Shown: piece after piece, positions 1-8,203 of the stretch
Numbering within the stretch: the first letter of the stretch is position 1
Layout: the number at the start of each line of letters is the position of its first letter
Assembly (NCBI RefSeq): GCF_013004105.1
Contig: NZ_CP053085.1
Span: 4,340,001 to 4,404,000, forward strand
Direction: 5' to 3'
From: Gemmatimonas groenlandica
Lineage (GTDB): Bacteria; Gemmatimonadota; Gemmatimonadetes; Gemmatimonadales; Gemmatimonadaceae
DNA length: 64,000 nucleotides
Position numbers and translations under genes: made by a program
Notes under the pieces: generated by a model
Told to the model about the DNA's origin: nothing
What the model saw: the letters and a program-made list of their open reading frames with translations, nothing else
The model's database searches: none

Positions 1-122
1 ACGGCTTCGACGCCCCAGAAGCAGCCACCGGCAAAGACGGCCGTCTGTAGCGTCGCGGCGCGCGCGGTCGAGGTAAGCGAAACGGTGGCCAGAAGAACCG
101 CCGCAATGAGTGTACGAACCAT
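1..122 (-). CDS. msrA: Peptide methionine sulfoxide reductase MsrA, exported, 5' part only
   Basis: Only the first 40 codons lie in the window; the gene runs off the left edge. The protein starts MVRTLIAAVL, has a hydrophobic signal-like stretch to about residue 23, then reads AVFAGGCFWGVEAV. GGCFWG around Cys34 is the MsrA active-site signature, with Cys as the nucleophile that reduces methionine-S-sulfoxide in proteins. The start is the ATG at 122, with GGGAG about 8 nt upstream. The signal peptide implies a periplasmic or envelope repair role. The family call is secure from the motif; the rest of the gene is unseen. Confidence 0.85.
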   Translation of the reverse strand, partial: MVRTLIAAVLLATVSLTSTARAATLQTAVFAGGCFWGVEA

Positions 123-220
123 GTCACGTCTCCCGAAAGGAATACTCGCGCAGCGCGGACCGCCCCGACTCCAGCACGCAGGCTGCAGAAGATAGCCGGA
201 ATCGGGGCGGGAAGTTCCCG

Positions 221-802
221 CTAGCGGCGCCGGCCACCACCGCGCGGTCCGCCCACGATGATGGGCACGCCGACGAAGCCGGTGTAGAACGGGCGGAAGC
301 CGAGGCCACCGTAGAACCCGCCGTAGCCGTAGCCACCGCCGTACATGAACGGGTCGAAGTACGGATAGCCGCGGGCATAGGCGTTCCTGTCATCCTTGGC
401 CGTCGCAGCCACTTCGAGCGGAGCGACCATCACGGACGCGTTGCCCTGTACGTCCTTGCACGCGCGCTTTTCCTTCTCGGCCTTGGCCACCAGCTTGCCG
501 CCGATCCAGAGTTCGAGCGGTTCCTTGGCCTTCGATTCAAGTTCGACCAGTTCGCGCGCGCCAAGCGTGAGCTTGGTGTGTTCGGTACCCTTCTCGACGG
601 CGTACTCGAGATCCACCGGCTTCGTGCCGTCGTTGCGGATCACGAAACGGTCTTCACACAGCTGCCCGAAGGTGACGTGGACGGCATCGTCGATCGCCGT
701 GCGCGACACCACGGCAATCTGCGCCGATGCGCGTGAGGAAACGGTGAGTGACCCAAGGGCGAGCGCGAGCAGCGCCGTCCATCGCGTGGAGTGGTGCGTC
801 AT
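221..802 (-). CDS. Exported protein with glycine/tyrosine-rich tail, unknown function
   Basis: The 193-residue protein begins MTHHSTRW and has a clear signal peptide ending near SSRASAQ. A middle part of about 110 residues looks like a small beta-rich domain with two cysteines (QLCED and RACKD) that could form a disulfide. The last 45 residues are rich in Gly, Tyr, Phe and Arg (MYGGGYGYGG, GGPRGGGRRR). I chose the ATG at 802 because AGAGAGG lies just upstream; an upstream in-frame start would add 27 residues in front of the signal peptide. The family is not recognised. It lies upstream of msrA on the same strand, 98 bp away. Confidence 0.7.
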   Translation of the reverse strand: MTHHSTRWTALLALALGSLTVSSRASAQIAVVSRTAIDDAVHVTFGQLCEDRFVIRNDGTKPVDLEYAVEKGTEHTKLTLGARELVELESKAKEPLELWIGGKLVAKAEKEKRACKDVQGNASVMVAPLEVAATAKDDRNAYARGYPYFDPFMYGGGYGYGGFYGGLGFRPFYTGFVGVPIIVGGPRGGGRRR

Positions 803-912
803 GGTGCCTCTCTCTGTGATATGTCGGGATGGCCCTTGGCGCGGAGATACCATCGCGCAGCGCGGGCTCCTGGAGAAAGACACGCGCCGTGGCGCGCTAC
901 CCTATTCCGGAT

Positions 913-1521
913 CTATGCCGACGCGTTGCGATCGGCGGCATCTTGCCGGCGCTGCGCTTCCTGCCAGTCCACGATGGGCGCGACACCGCGATCGTCGAGC
1001 GACAAACTCGCCATCGCGCGTTCCACGACCGGTGCGCCGAGTTCTGGCGGTAACGCCTGACCGAATGCCAGCTCGGCGCGGCGACACAGTCGCTCTTCAC
1101 GCGGCAGTTCGGCTTCCGTGCGATACACGCCCATCGCGTGCACGCGCGCATGCACGCCTTCGTGCAAGATCGACGAGGCCACCGGTGCCGCGCTGATATC
1201 GCGTCGCGCCAGAAACGTGAGTTCGGTGATGATCACGTTGTCCTGCGGAATGAAGGCGCCGCGGCAGGCGAAGCGCTCTACGCGGATGCCGCGGATGTCA
1301 CGCCGCAGATGCGCCAGGCGCCACGGCTGATACGTACCGATGAGCGCCAGTGATTCGTCGAGTCGCGCCAGCACGTCAGTTGTGTCGATGTCGGGGCGCG
1401 TGTTGATCACTTCGACAGGCACGCCGCGCAGCGTGGTGCGCACGATCTCGGGCGCAGAGCTGCTATCACCGGCGGCAGGGGCACCGAACATCGCAGCGAG
1501 TCGACTGAAGAATCCGGACAT
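913..1521 (-). CDS. Uncharacterised protein with HExxH metallopeptidase-like motif
   Basis: This 202-residue protein has no obvious signal peptide. Its most telling feature is ILHEGVHARVHAMG around residues 118-131: HEGVH is a zincin-type HExxH, followed after about a dozen residues by a Glu-rich stretch (TEAELPREERL) that could supply a third zinc ligand. The protein is short and lacks other domains I recognise, so proteolysis is inference only. The ATG at 1521 is preferred over an in-frame TTG three codons earlier. It is transcribed divergently from the acyl-CoA synthetase; the 116 bp between them holds nothing else I can identify. Confidence 0.6.
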   Translation of the reverse strand: MSGFFSRLAAMFGAPAAGDSSSAPEIVRTTLRGVPVEVINTRPDIDTTDVLARLDESLALIGTYQPWRLAHLRRDIRGIRVERFACRGAFIPQDNVIITELTFLARRDISAAPVASSILHEGVHARVHAMGVYRTEAELPREERLCRRAELAFGQALPPELGAPVVERAMASLSLDDRGVAPIVDWQEAQRRQDAADRNASA

Positions 1522-1637
1522 GACGGACAAGTATGGGGGAAAACCACTCTGGCGCGAGACCTTGGGCGCCGCAATCGTTCATCGACTGCCGATCCCGCTT
1601 CGTACCCCGTGGCCCGTGAAATGGCTGAGACCGCACT

Positions 1638-3566
1638 GTGACTGACTCTCCGAGCGCCTACGACCTCGCCTACGCCGCCGCCCAGGCCAATCCCGAGGAG
1701 TTCTGGGCCGAGGCAGCGATGGCGCTGCACTGGGACACACCCTGGGAGCGCGTGCTCGACGACCGGGCGGCACCACTGTACCGCTGGTTCAGCGGCGGGC
1801 AAATGAACACCTGCTTCAACGCCATCGACCGGCACGTGCTGAACGGTCGTGGTGCGCAGGCGGCGGTGATCTATGACAGCCCGGTCACCAGCACGAAGCG
1901 CACGATCAGTTACGCCGAGTTGCAAGAGGAAGTCGCGCGCTGTGCCGGCGTATTGCGCTCGATTGGCGTGGAGCAGGGCGATCGGGTGATCATCTACATG
2001 CCGATGACGCCGGAGACGCTCATCGGCATGTACGCCTGCGCCCGTATCGGCGCGGTGCATTCGGTGGTGTTCGGCGGCTTCGCGCCGCACGAACTGGCGG
2101 TCCGCATTGACGATGCACAGCCGAAGGTGGTACTCACGGCCAGCTGCGGCATTGAGGTGCAGCGCATCGTGCCGTACAAGCCGCTGCTGGATAAGGCGCT
2201 CGAGGTGGCGGCGCACAAGCCGGCGCATTGCGTGGTGCTGCAGCGCGAGGTGCATCGTTGCGATCTCACGCCCGATCGCGATATCGATTGGGCGGAGGCC
2301 ATGACCACCGCTGAGCCGGTACCCTGCGTGCCGGTGCTGGCCACCGATCCGTTGTACATCCTGTACACGTCGGGCACCACAGGTCAGCCCAAGGGCGTGG
2401 TGCGCGACAACGGCGGTCATGCCGTCGCGCTACTCTGGACGATGAAGCATGTGTACAACGTGGAACCGGGCGACGTGTTCTGGGCGGCGTCGGACTTCGG
2501 CTGGGCGGTGGGCCATTCGTACATCGTGTATGCGCCGTTACTGGCCGGTTGCACCACCGTAGTACACGAGGGCAAGCCGGTGGGCACGCCTGACGCGGGC
2601 GGCTTTTGGCGGGTCATCCAGGAACACAATGTGCGCGTGCTGTTCACGGCACCGACGGCATTCCGCGCCATCAAGCGCGAAGATCCCACCGGACTGTTCT
2701 ACGCCAAGTACGATGTGTCGTGCTTGCGGGCGTTGTTCCTCGCGGGCGAGCGTCTCGATCCCGACACGTATCACTGGGCGCGCGCGTTGCTGCAAACGCC
2801 GGTGATCGATCACTGGTGGCAAACGGAAACCGGCTGGCCGGTAGCGGCCAACTGTCTGGGGCTCACCAGCTTTCCAGTGAAACCTGGCTCGCCCACCAAG
2901 CCGGTGCCGGGCTACACCGTCGAGATTCTCGACGAAGACGGGCGCGCGCTGCCCTCGAACAAGGAGGGCGCGGTGGTGATCAAACTGCCGCTGCCACCCG
3001 GCACGTTGCCCACGCTCTGGCGTGATGATGCGCGCTACATCGAGACGTATCTCACGCGCTATCCCGGCTACTACCTCACCGGTGACGGCGGCTACATCGA
3101 CGAAGACGGCTACCTGTTCATCATGGGCCGCGTGGATGACATCATCATCGTGGCCGGACACAATCTGTCCACGGGCTCGATGGAGCAGGCGCTGTCGAGC
3201 CATCAGGACGTGGCCGAATGCGCGGTGGTCGGTGTGCGCGACGCGCTCAAGACCCAACTGCCGGTGGGACTCGTGGTATTGAAAGCCGGTGTGTTGCGGT
3301 CGGCCGCCGAGCTCTCGGCGGAGCTGGTGCAGCTGGTGCGCGATCAGGTAGGACCGGTGGCCAACCTCAAACAAGTGCTGGTGGTATCGCGTCTGCCGAA
3401 AACGCGATCGGGCAAGGTGCTGCGCAAGACGATGCGCGCGATCGCCGATGGTGACGCGTGGACGATGCCCCCCACAATCGATGAACCGGCCACACTCGAC
3501 GAGATCGCGTCGGCGTTTGCGACGATAGGGCTGGCACGCGGTCCGGGGTCGCCGATCGGCGGGTAG
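1638..3566 (+). CDS. prpE: Propionyl-CoA synthetase (PrpE-like AMP-forming acyl-CoA ligase)
   Basis: The 642-residue adenylate-forming enzyme should activate propionate (or acetate) with ATP and CoA. The P-loop-like YTSGTTGQPKG lies near residue 242, the adenylate motif WWQTETGWP near 392, YLTGDGG near 480, and the catalytic lysine in RSGKVLRK near 590. The stretch from GHSYIVYAPLLAG through TAPTAFRAIK matches PrpE/ACSS3-type enzymes better than classical Acs. The start is GTG at 1638; the nearby ATG at 1620 runs into a stop. The gene is alone, with no prp methylcitrate genes nearby. It ends 20 bp before a long palindrome (family A). Propionate is the likely substrate, but acetate is not excluded. 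Confidence 0.88.
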   Translation: MTDSPSAYDLAYAAAQANPEEFWAEAAMALHWDTPWERVLDDRAAPLYRWFSGGQMNTCFNAIDRHVLNGRGAQAAVIYDSPVTSTKRTISYAELQEEVARCAGVLRSIGVEQGDRVIIYMPMTPETLIGMYACARIGAVHSVVFGGFAPHELAVRIDDAQPKVVLTASCGIEVQRIVPYKPLLDKALEVAAHKPAHCVVLQREVHRCDLTPDRDIDWAEAMTTAEPVPCVPVLATDPLYILYTSGTTGQPKGVVRDNGGHAVALLWTMKHVYNVEPGDVFWAASDFGWAVGHSYIVYAPLLAGCTTVVHEGKPVGTPDAGGFWRVIQEHNVRVLFTAPTAFRAIKREDPTGLFYAKYDVSCLRALFLAGERLDPDTYHWARALLQTPVIDHWWQTETGWPVAANCLGLTSFPVKPGSPTKPVPGYTVEILDEDGRALPSNKEGAVVIKLPLPPGTLPTLWRDDARYIETYLTRYPGYYLTGDGGYIDEDGYLFIMGRVDDIIIVAGHNLSTGSMEQALSSHQDVAECAVVGVRDALKTQLPVGLVVLKAGVLRSAAELSAELVQLVRDQVGPVANLKQVLVVSRLPKTRSGKVLRKTMRAIADGDAWTMPPTIDEPATLDEIASAFATIGLARGPGSPIGG

Positions 3567-3586
3567 CGCCAGTCGCCGAAACTACA

Positions 3587-3760
3587 AACGGCAACGGCAA
3601 CGGCAACGGCAACGGCCAGAACACGGAGATCGCGGAAAGCACAGAACCAAAACAGATAAGCAAAAAGCGCGTTTCATCTTATCGGTGTTGATTCTGTGAT
3701 ATCGGTGTGATCCGTGTTCTGGCCGTTGCCGTTGCTGTTGCCGTTGCTGTTGCCGTTGCC
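3587..3760. repeat. Family A composite palindrome, copy A1
   Basis: This 174-bp imperfect inverted repeat fills the convergent gap between the prpE-like gene and fbp. The left arm is CGGCAA hexamers, then CCAGAACACGG and AACAGATAAGC. The right arm mirrors this with CTTATCGGTGTT, CCGTGTTCTGG, then about six GTTGCC/GTTGCT hexamers. The right hexamer tract is longer than the left. It has no ORF of its own: the repeated Ala-Val translation here is an artefact of the hexamers. It could act as a bidirectional terminator, but lacks a T-tract. Confidence 0.85.
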
Positions 3761-3772
3761 GACGCTTGCGAT

Positions 3773-4795
3773 CTACGCCTCGTCCAGCTCCCGGTGATAT
3801 CGCTCGATTCGCTCCACTTCCTCGCTAGCGCCGAATACGAAACCGCTGCGCTGGTGCAACCCCGTCGGCTGTTCGTCCATCATGCGGCGCTCACCGGTGC
3901 TAGCCATTCCGCCTGCCTGCTCGATGAGAAACGCAATGGGATTTGTCTCGTAAAGCATCCGAAGCCGACCGTGTTTCGTAGCCGACTTGCTGTCGCGCGG
4001 ATACAGAAACACCCCGCCGCGCATGAGGATGCGATGCGTTTCGGCCACCAGCGAGGCGATCCAGCGCATGTTGAAGTCCACGCCGCGAGGTCCTGATACG
4101 CCGGCCAGGCATTCGTCCACGTAGCGCTTCACGGCCGGCTCCCAGAAGCGGCTGTTCGATGCGTTGATGGCGAACTCGCGTGCCGACGGACCCACCCGCA
4201 GATGCGCATGACTCAGCACCCATTCACTGAGATCCGGATCCAGCGTAAAGGCGTGCGTGCCGCGTCCGATCGTGATCACCAGCATGGTACTGGGGCCATA
4301 CACGGCATAGCCGGCGCAGACTTGCGCGGAACCGGGCTGCAAGAAGTCGTCGAGCTTCGCGTGCGCACCGGGAGTCGGTGCGCGTAACACGGAGAAGATG
4401 CTGCCCACCGTCATGTTCACATCGATGTTCGACGACCCGTCGAGCGGATCGAAGAGCAACAGATACTTGCCGCGCGGATAGTGCGACGGGATGGCGTACG
4501 GGAGCTCGAGTTCCTCCGATGCCATGCCGGCCAGATGTCCGCCCCACTCGGTGGCGCGTAGAAAGAGGTCGTTGCTGGCAAGGTCGAGCGGCTTCTGCTC
4601 TTCACCGTGCACATTGCGCGAGCCGGCACCGCCCGCGTCGCCCTGCAGGGCGCCATGGGCCACGCGCCGTGCGATCGCCTTGCAAGCGAGCGCGATGTCG
4701 GTGACCAGCGCATCGAAGTCGCCCGTGGCCTCGGGGGCGCGTCGGCGATCCTCGATCAGAAATTGCGCGAGCGTGGCACGTCCGGCGACGGGCAT
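3773..4795 (-). CDS. fbp: Fructose-1,6-bisphosphatase, class I
   Basis: The 340-residue cytosolic enzyme hydrolyses fructose 1,6-bisphosphate to fructose 6-phosphate in gluconeogenesis. The metal-binding signature DPLDGSSNIDVN lies near residue 118. The sugar-phosphate region around NSRFWEPAVKRYV and the C-terminal GGVFLYPRD / KLR-like / YETNPIAFLIEQAGG blocks are typical of class I FBPase, and the length matches the family. The start is the ATG at 4795 with GGAG 9 nt upstream; the open frame continues 34 codons further but without family similarity. No Calvin-cycle genes are adjacent, so gluconeogenesis is the simplest role. Confidence 0.93.
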   Translation of the reverse strand: MPVAGRATLAQFLIEDRRRAPEATGDFDALVTDIALACKAIARRVAHGALQGDAGGAGSRNVHGEEQKPLDLASNDLFLRATEWGGHLAGMASEELELPYAIPSHYPRGKYLLLFDPLDGSSNIDVNMTVGSIFSVLRAPTPGAHAKLDDFLQPGSAQVCAGYAVYGPSTMLVITIGRGTHAFTLDPDLSEWVLSHAHLRVGPSAREFAINASNSRFWEPAVKRYVDECLAGVSGPRGVDFNMRWIASLVAETHRILMRGGVFLYPRDSKSATKHGRLRMLYETNPIAFLIEQAGGMASTGERRMMDEQPTGLHQRSGFVFGASEEVERIERYHRELDEA

Positions 4796-4896
4796 GGTAT
4801 TAGACTCCACAGAGTGATACGAGCCGCGCCGTGCGGCGCTGGTGAAGGTTCCGCGTATTCTAGCACCGCTCCCACGGTGCGGGGGTGATCGACTCA

Positions 4897-5358
4897 ATGG
4901 TGATTGCTGCGCTGTTGGCGCTTCTTGTGGCGCCGCACGTGACCGACACGGCGCCCTGCGCGGAAGCCGCGCGCTTTCTGCGCACCGAGCGGCACATGCT
5001 GGCCGAGGTCGAGGTCGATACGATCGACGACTGGCGCACCAAGAAGCGGGTAGCCGGGTGCCGGATTACCGCCGCCGGCGGGACAGAGATCGGCGTGAAC
5101 AAAGAGGCGGTCCGCTTTTACGAACTGCTGCGCGCGGCGAAGTGGGTGCGCACGCCTGACCCGCGGGATTCCCCGAACGAGGGATCGCTGCGGTTCCGCT
5201 GGGAGCAGTCGGATTGCCTGTTCAACATCAACGCCGAAGCCCTGCTCGGCACTGACGCCGAGCAGCGCGTGAACGACAAGCTGCAGGTTCCGGCGGGGCA
5301 GACGCGGTATCAGATCTTTGTGATGTGCATGCCCGCCATGGCAGCGGCGCCGCACTAG
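4897..5358 (+). CDS. Small exported protein, unknown function
   Basis: The 153-residue protein has an N-terminal hydrophobic stretch (VIAALLALLVAPHV), probably a signal peptide. Four cysteines in the mature part (APCAEA, VAGCRI, QSDCLF, VMCMP) suggest two disulfides. The family is not recognised. I prefer the ATG at 4897 because GGGGGTGA sits 8 nt upstream; a GTG at 4885 would add four residues. It is divergent from fbp (101 bp between starts) and convergent with the dehydratase across repeat A2. Confidence 0.6.
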   Translation: MVIAALLALLVAPHVTDTAPCAEAARFLRTERHMLAEVEVDTIDDWRTKKRVAGCRITAAGGTEIGVNKEAVRFYELLRAAKWVRTPDPRDSPNEGSLRFRWEQSDCLFNINAEALLGTDAEQRVNDKLQVPAGQTRYQIFVMCMPAMAAAPH

Positions 5359-5374
5359 GGTTCGCTCGTCGGTC

Positions 5375-5582
5375 GGGATACAAACGGAAACAGACTGTTC
5401 CTGACTGACACGGATACGAACCGGTAGGAACTGATAGCAACAGATCAAACAACAGAAACAATGAATGGTCGCCGCTCGCGAGCCGGATCGCGCGGTGATC
5501 ACGCGGAGCGGATCCATCGTGTCTGTTGCTATCCGTTCGTATCCGTGTCAGTCAGGAACCGTTTATTCTGTTGCTATCCCCG
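5375..5582. repeat. Family A variant palindrome, copy A2
   Basis: This is a palindrome of about 208 bp in the convergent gap between the small exported protein and the IlvD-family gene. It contains a perfect 25-nt inverted pair, 5397-5421 and 5535-5559 (core CTGACTGACACGGATACGAA), flanked by looser repeats of TAGCAACAGA and its complement. The 113-bp centre is not palindromic. It shares CACGGAT and GTTGCTATCC words with the other A copies, but not the CACAGATAAGC core, so it looks like a subfamily. Confidence 0.8.
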
Positions 5583-5600
5583 TAACACCGACGCGCGACC

Positions 5601-7304
5601 CTATCCGTCCATCGGCCACTCCACCGCGCCGGAGTGCGTCACCGCGCCCTGATGCGCCGGGCCGACCAGGCGGGTGTACTTCTCCAGCACCCCGCCGAGT
5701 CGCACCGGAACGGCCGCCGGCAATGCGGCCAGTCGCTCGGCCAATTCGGTGTCGCTGAGTTCCACCGTGATACGGCGCGCCACAGGCCGTGCGTCGATCG
5801 AGATGATATCTCCATCGCGCAGCAGGGCGATCGGGCCTCTATCGGCCGCTTCCGGCCCCGCATGGCCGATGCACAGGCCGCGGGTGGCTCCGCTGAAGCG
5901 GCCGTCGGTCAGCAAGGCCACGTCGGCCCCCATACCCTGACCGTAGATCAGCGCGGTGATGCCGAGCATCTCGCGCATGCCGGGGCCGCCGCGCGGGCCC
6001 TCGTTGCGAATCACCAGCACGTCTCCGCGGGCGTATTGCTGGTCGCGCACCGCCACCTGGGCGTGCTCCTCCGATTCGAACACCCGGGCGGGACCGCGAT
6101 GCACCAGGGTGGTGAGTCCCGCGGTCTTCAGTAGGGCGCCGTCAGGGCAGAGGTTACCGGTCAGCATGGTCACGCCGCCGTCGGTCGAGCGGGCGTTCGC
6201 CACCGTGCGTACCACGTCACCGTCGGGCAGCGCCGCGCTCTCGAGCTCCTTCGCCAGCGTGAGCCCCGTGTACGTGAGGCAGTCGCCGTGGAGTGCGCCC
6301 GCCTCGAGCAGCGCGCGCATGACCACGCCGGCGCCGCCCACGTGGTACAGGTCGCGCGCCAGAAATCGGCCGCCGGGTTGCAGGTCGGCGATCAGGGGCG
6401 TGCGCGCAAAGACCGCGGCCACGTCGTCCAGGTGGAAACGGATCCCGGCCTCGTGCGCGATCGCAGGTAGATGCAACGCGGCGTTGGTGGAACCGCCGGT
6501 AGCCGAGACCACGGCGCACGCGTTCTCCAGCGAGACGCGTGTGACGATGTCGCGCGGTAGCGGACCGTCGCCCATCACGGCCCTCATCAGCGCGACGCCG
6601 GCCCGACGCATGAGCGGGGCCCGCTCGCTGTACACAGCGGGAATCATGCTCGAGCCGATGGGGGCGAGCCCCAGCGCCTCCGACACCATGCCCATCGTAT
6701 TCGCGGTGAACTGACCGGCGCAGGACCCCGCCGTGGGCAGACACGAATGCGTGATCTCGCGCAGATCGTCGGGTGTCGCTTCGTTGGCGAGTACCTTGCC
6801 GATCATCTCGTACGTTTCGCCGATGTTCGTATCGCGTCCGCGGAAATGGCCCGGCAGCGCGGCGCCCCCATGCACGAACACGCCGGGCACATTGCAGCGT
6901 ACGATGCCCATCATGAGGCCGGGCAGATTCTTGTCGCATCCACCGATCGCGAAGATACCATCCCACTGATGTCCGCGAGTGGATGCCTCGACACTGTCGG
7001 CGATGATCTCGCGCGAAACCAGCGAGAAGCGCATACCGCTGTGCGCGATCGATAATCCATCCGACACCGACGCCACCGGACATTCGTGCGGCATGCCGCC
7101 TGCGGCGTAGATCCCCGTTTTCGCATGCAGGGCCTGATCGCGCAGCAACATGTTGCACGGGCTCATCTCGCCGCCCGTGTGAAACACGCCGATGTGCGGC
7201 CGCGCGATCTCGTCGTCATCCTGCCCGAGGGCGTGCAGAAACGCCCGCGTCGGTGCGCGCAGCATGCCCTCGTGAATGTTGGCCGAGCGGAAGCGCTTGG
7301 TCAT
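5601..7304 (-). CDS. IlvD/Edd-family dehydratase (dihydroxy-acid dehydratase-like)
   Basis: The 567-residue Fe-S dehydratase removes water from a 2,3-dihydroxy acid to give a 2-keto acid. Cluster-binding regions are seen as SPCN near residue 50, GGCDKNLPG near 122 and AGSCAGQFTANTM near 195. The C-terminal DGRFSGATRG and EGPRGGPGMREM blocks are strongly family-like. Real dihydroxy-acid dehydratases usually read GACGGMYTANTM, so the variant GSCAGQF hints at another substrate. The ATG at 7304 overlaps the upstream stop (ATGA). It is last in an operon with an SDR and a beta-hydroxyacid dehydrogenase; a sugar- or hydroxy-acid catabolic role is inferred, with isoleucine/valine synthesis as the alternative. 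Confidence 0.85.
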   Translation of the reverse strand: MTKRFRSANIHEGMLRAPTRAFLHALGQDDDEIARPHIGVFHTGGEMSPCNMLLRDQALHAKTGIYAAGGMPHECPVASVSDGLSIAHSGMRFSLVSREIIADSVEASTRGHQWDGIFAIGGCDKNLPGLMMGIVRCNVPGVFVHGGAALPGHFRGRDTNIGETYEMIGKVLANEATPDDLREITHSCLPTAGSCAGQFTANTMGMVSEALGLAPIGSSMIPAVYSERAPLMRRAGVALMRAVMGDGPLPRDIVTRVSLENACAVVSATGGSTNAALHLPAIAHEAGIRFHLDDVAAVFARTPLIADLQPGGRFLARDLYHVGGAGVVMRALLEAGALHGDCLTYTGLTLAKELESAALPDGDVVRTVANARSTDGGVTMLTGNLCPDGALLKTAGLTTLVHRGPARVFESEEHAQVAVRDQQYARGDVLVIRNEGPRGGPGMREMLGITALIYGQGMGADVALLTDGRFSGATRGLCIGHAGPEAADRGPIALLRDGDIISIDARPVARRITVELSDTELAERLAALPAAVPVRLGGVLEKYTRLVGPAHQGAVTHSGAVEWPMDG

Positions 7305-8203
7305 ACGGTGTGGTCGACGAACAGTTTGATGACGCGTGAGACATCGGGATCGGCGCCGATGCTTTCGACCTGGCTGGCTTCCAGCAACAGCGCCGCCGCG
7401 CGTGTTGCCATCGGCGCGTAGGCCCCGCACTCGCCAGCCAAGCGAACGACCTGGTCGATGTCCTTGCGGAAGGTTCCGAGTCCGCCGATGCGCGGCGCGT
7501 CCACACCCGATGCCATGCGAGGGCCGAAAACCTGCAGCGGCAAGGAGTCGGCAAAACCACCAGCCATCGCGCCGGGCAGTCGTGCCGCGTCGATGCCCGA
7601 TTTGTTCGCGAAGGCGAGCATCTCGGCGATCGTCACAAGATTGCAGGCCACGATCATCTGGTTGCAACTCTTGGTCAACTGACCGGCACCATGTCCGCCC
7701 ATGTGCGTCACCCGCTGCGACAGCGCGTCGAACACCGCGGCCGCGCGCGCGATGTCGTCGGCGTTTCCACCCGCGAACACGATGAGTCTGCCGGCGCGCG
7801 CCAGCGGCAGTCCACCCGACACCGGCGCATCGATCCATCGTGCACCGCAAGTGCCGGCCAATCGCTCGGCCATCTCACGCGTGGTATCGGGCGCGATGCT
7901 CGACAGATCGATCAGCAGCTGCCCCTCGCGCAGCACAGCGTCGATGCCCTGCGGTCCGAATACGACGTCGTGTACCGCGACGGTGTTGGTGAGACACAAG
8001 CACACGATATCGCAGGATTCGGCCAGCGCACGCGGCGATTCGGCCAACGTGGCGCCGAATTCCACCAGCGGCGTGGCCTTGTCGAGCGTGCGGTTCCACA
8101 CCGACACCGATAGGCCGCACTCGAGCAACCGCTGCACCATCGGCGTGCCGATGAGCCCTGTACCGATGAATCCGACGCGAGGTCGCGCCACGATATCAGG
8201 CAT
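7301..8203 (-). CDS. NAD(P)-dependent beta-hydroxyacid dehydrogenase (HIBADH/GarR family)
   Basis: The 300-residue protein belongs to the 3-hydroxyisobutyrate / tartronate-semialdehyde reductase family. The N-terminal Rossmann motif GFIGTGLIGTPM spans residues 11-22, the substrate loop DAPVSGG lies near 130, and the catalytic-lysine segment GHGAGQLTKSCNQ near 180, where family members usually have KxxNN. A C-terminal all-alpha domain ends at VDHTV. It is the middle gene of a tight operon, overlapping the SDR by 8 nt and the dehydratase by 4 nt. It probably interconverts a small 3-hydroxy acid and its semialdehyde; the exact substrate cannot be told. Confidence 0.86.
   Translation of the reverse strand: MPDIVARPRVGFIGTGLIGTPMVQRLLECGLSVSVWNRTLDKATPLVEFGATLAESPRALAESCDIVCLCLTNTVAVHDVVFGPQGIDAVLREGQLLIDLSSIAPDTTREMAERLAGTCGARWIDAPVSGGLPLARAGRLIVFAGGNADDIARAAAVFDALSQRVTHMGGHGAGQLTKSCNQMIVACNLVTIAEMLAFANKSGIDAARLPGAMAGGFADSLPLQVFGPRMASGVDAPRIGGLGTFRKDIDQVVRLAGECGAYAPMATRAAALLLEASQVESIGADPDVSRVIKLFVDHTV

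Noticed and set aside
3707-4096. Open frame with Ala-Val repeats overlapping repeat A1 and fbp
   Set aside because: The repeats are translations of GTTGCC hexamers in a noncoding palindrome and the rest is antisense to fbp.
3773-4795. fbp as part of a Calvin cycle cluster
   Set aside because: No RuBisCO, phosphoribulokinase or other cycle genes are nearby.
3587-5582. A1 and A2 as inverted ends of one transposon
   Set aside because: They enclose only fbp and a small exported gene, with no transposase, and each element is a complete palindrome by itself.
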